In this document: in pieces, positions 63,602 to 64,000 of the stretch
Position numbering within the stretch: the stretch's first letter is position 1
Layout: each line of letters starts with the position of its first letter
DNA from: Chelatococcus albus
GTDB taxonomy: Bacteria > Pseudomonadota > Alphaproteobacteria > Rhizobiales > Beijerinckiaceae
Direction of reading: 5' to 3'
Length of the DNA: 64,000 nt
Assembly: GCF_030067675.1 (NCBI RefSeq)
Contig: NZ_JASJEV010000015.1
Span: 22,804-86,803, forward strand
The notes under the pieces: generated by a model
Seen by the model: only the letters and a program-made list of their open reading frames with translations
Databases searched by the model: none
Told to the model about the DNA's origin: nothing
Program-made: the position numbers and the translations under genes

Positions 63602-64000
63602 GTCGCGTACCCAAACCCCTTGTGGTTGATCGTCGTCGGTGATTCAAGGCTTCCGGATGGAGGCTCCGATGGCACGCTTCGATTTGACGGACGCGGAATG
63701 GACGATCATCGCACCGCTGTTGCCGGGCGCGGAGGGCAAGAAGAACGGTCGTCCGCGGCCGGACGACCGCAAGGTCCTGAACGGGATCTTCTTCATCCTG
63801 CGGTCGGGCGCGCCGTGGCGAGACCTGCCGGATCGCTACGGTCCCTGCACGACCGTCTACAACCGCTTCAACCGCTGGGCCAAGGCGGGCGTCTGGATCC
63901 GGATCTTCGAGGCCTTGGCGGCTCGATCACCCGGTTCCCTCGAACTGATCGACAGTTCGATCGTCCGGGCGCACCAGCACGCGGCCGGCGGAAAAAAGGG
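63602..64000 (+). mobile_element. IS5-family insertion sequence (IS427-type), left part
   Basis: The element seems to begin directly after the rsmE stop (GTCGCGTACCCAAACCCC, a plausible left terminal repeat), 67 bases before the transposase start. The junction CTAG at 63598-63601 fits the YTAR-type target that IS5-family elements use. The right end lies outside, so the terminal repeat and target duplication cannot be checked here, and the left boundary is approximate. Confidence 0.8.
63669..64000 (+). CDS. IS5-family transposase, first open frame, truncated by window end
   Basis: About 110 residues are visible: MARFDLTDAEWTIIAPLLPG, PRPDDRKVLNGIFFILRSGAPWRDLPDRYGPCTTVYNRFNRWAKAGVWIRIFEAL, and ELIDSSIVRAHQHAAGGKKG. 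This is the N-terminal helix-turn-helix (DUF4096-type) part of IS427-group transposases, with the first catalytic aspartate in LIDSS. The window ends in GGAAAAAAGGG (A6 run at 63992-63997), the slippery site at which this group shifts frame to make the full transposase. Confidence 0.93.
   Translation, partial: MARFDLTDAEWTIIAPLLPGAEGKKNGRPRPDDRKVLNGIFFILRSGAPWRDLPDRYGPCTTVYNRFNRWAKAGVWIRIFEALAARSPGSLELIDSSIVRAHQHAAGGKK

Overview
The window is high-GC DNA (roughly two thirds G+C by eye) from an alphaproteobacterium, most likely of the order Hyphomicrobiales (Rhizobiales). The evidence is the gene content: an AapJ-type amino-acid binding protein, an Omp25/31-type porin, a DUF1127 protein, the alphaproteobacterial/plant-type glutamate-cysteine ligase, and a DUF6101-ubiA-rsmE neighbourhood. 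No rRNA, tRNA or CRISPR array was seen. The genus cannot be fixed from the sequence alone.

Layout. 1-5286: the end of a Cys/Met-metabolism PLP enzyme, then a complete CUT1-type sugar ABC importer. 5602-9211: an RpfF-like crotonase (DSF-type fatty-acid signal synthase) facing a membrane PAS-GGDEF-EAL cyclic-di-GMP protein, with an exact 158-bp tandem duplication between them. 9546-28200: a surface polysaccharide locus with two type I secretion genes, an almost pure RTX repeat protein, glycosyltransferases, a methyltransferase, a pyruvyltransferase, a secreted beta-propeller and galE, plus a MarR regulator and one more glycosyltransferase on the other strand. Order and gene types closely follow the galactoglucan (EPS II) exp/wg cluster of Sinorhizobium meliloti (expD1-D2, expE1-E8, expG, expC) without expA. 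A palindrome, TTCGAAWTTCGAA in a shared 19-bp context, occurs directly before the MarR gene and again upstream of the RTX gene, as expected for an ExpG/WggR-type operator.

28225-37760: a LysR regulator with a perfect palindrome at its start, and a divergent operon for a five-gene dipeptide/oligopeptide ABC importer, an amidase and an M20 peptidase: import followed by hydrolysis. 38037-42773: an amino-acid binding protein downstream of a 1015-residue kinase/M23/class III PLP fusion, with a divergent Lrp/AsnC regulator. This looks like uptake and breakdown of an amino alcohol or hydroxy-amino acid through a phosphorylated intermediate.

42791-63601: mostly core genes (rnhA, thrB, a phasin-like gene, MATE and Kef transporters, a HAD phosphatase, ispH, a porin, a LysR regulator, an Flp pilin too short for most gene callers, an EamA transporter, a DUF305 protein, gshA, ubiA, rsmE). 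A DUF1127 gene here carries an in-frame amber codon. From about 63602 an IS5-family (IS427-type) element begins directly at the rsmE stop codon and runs off the window.
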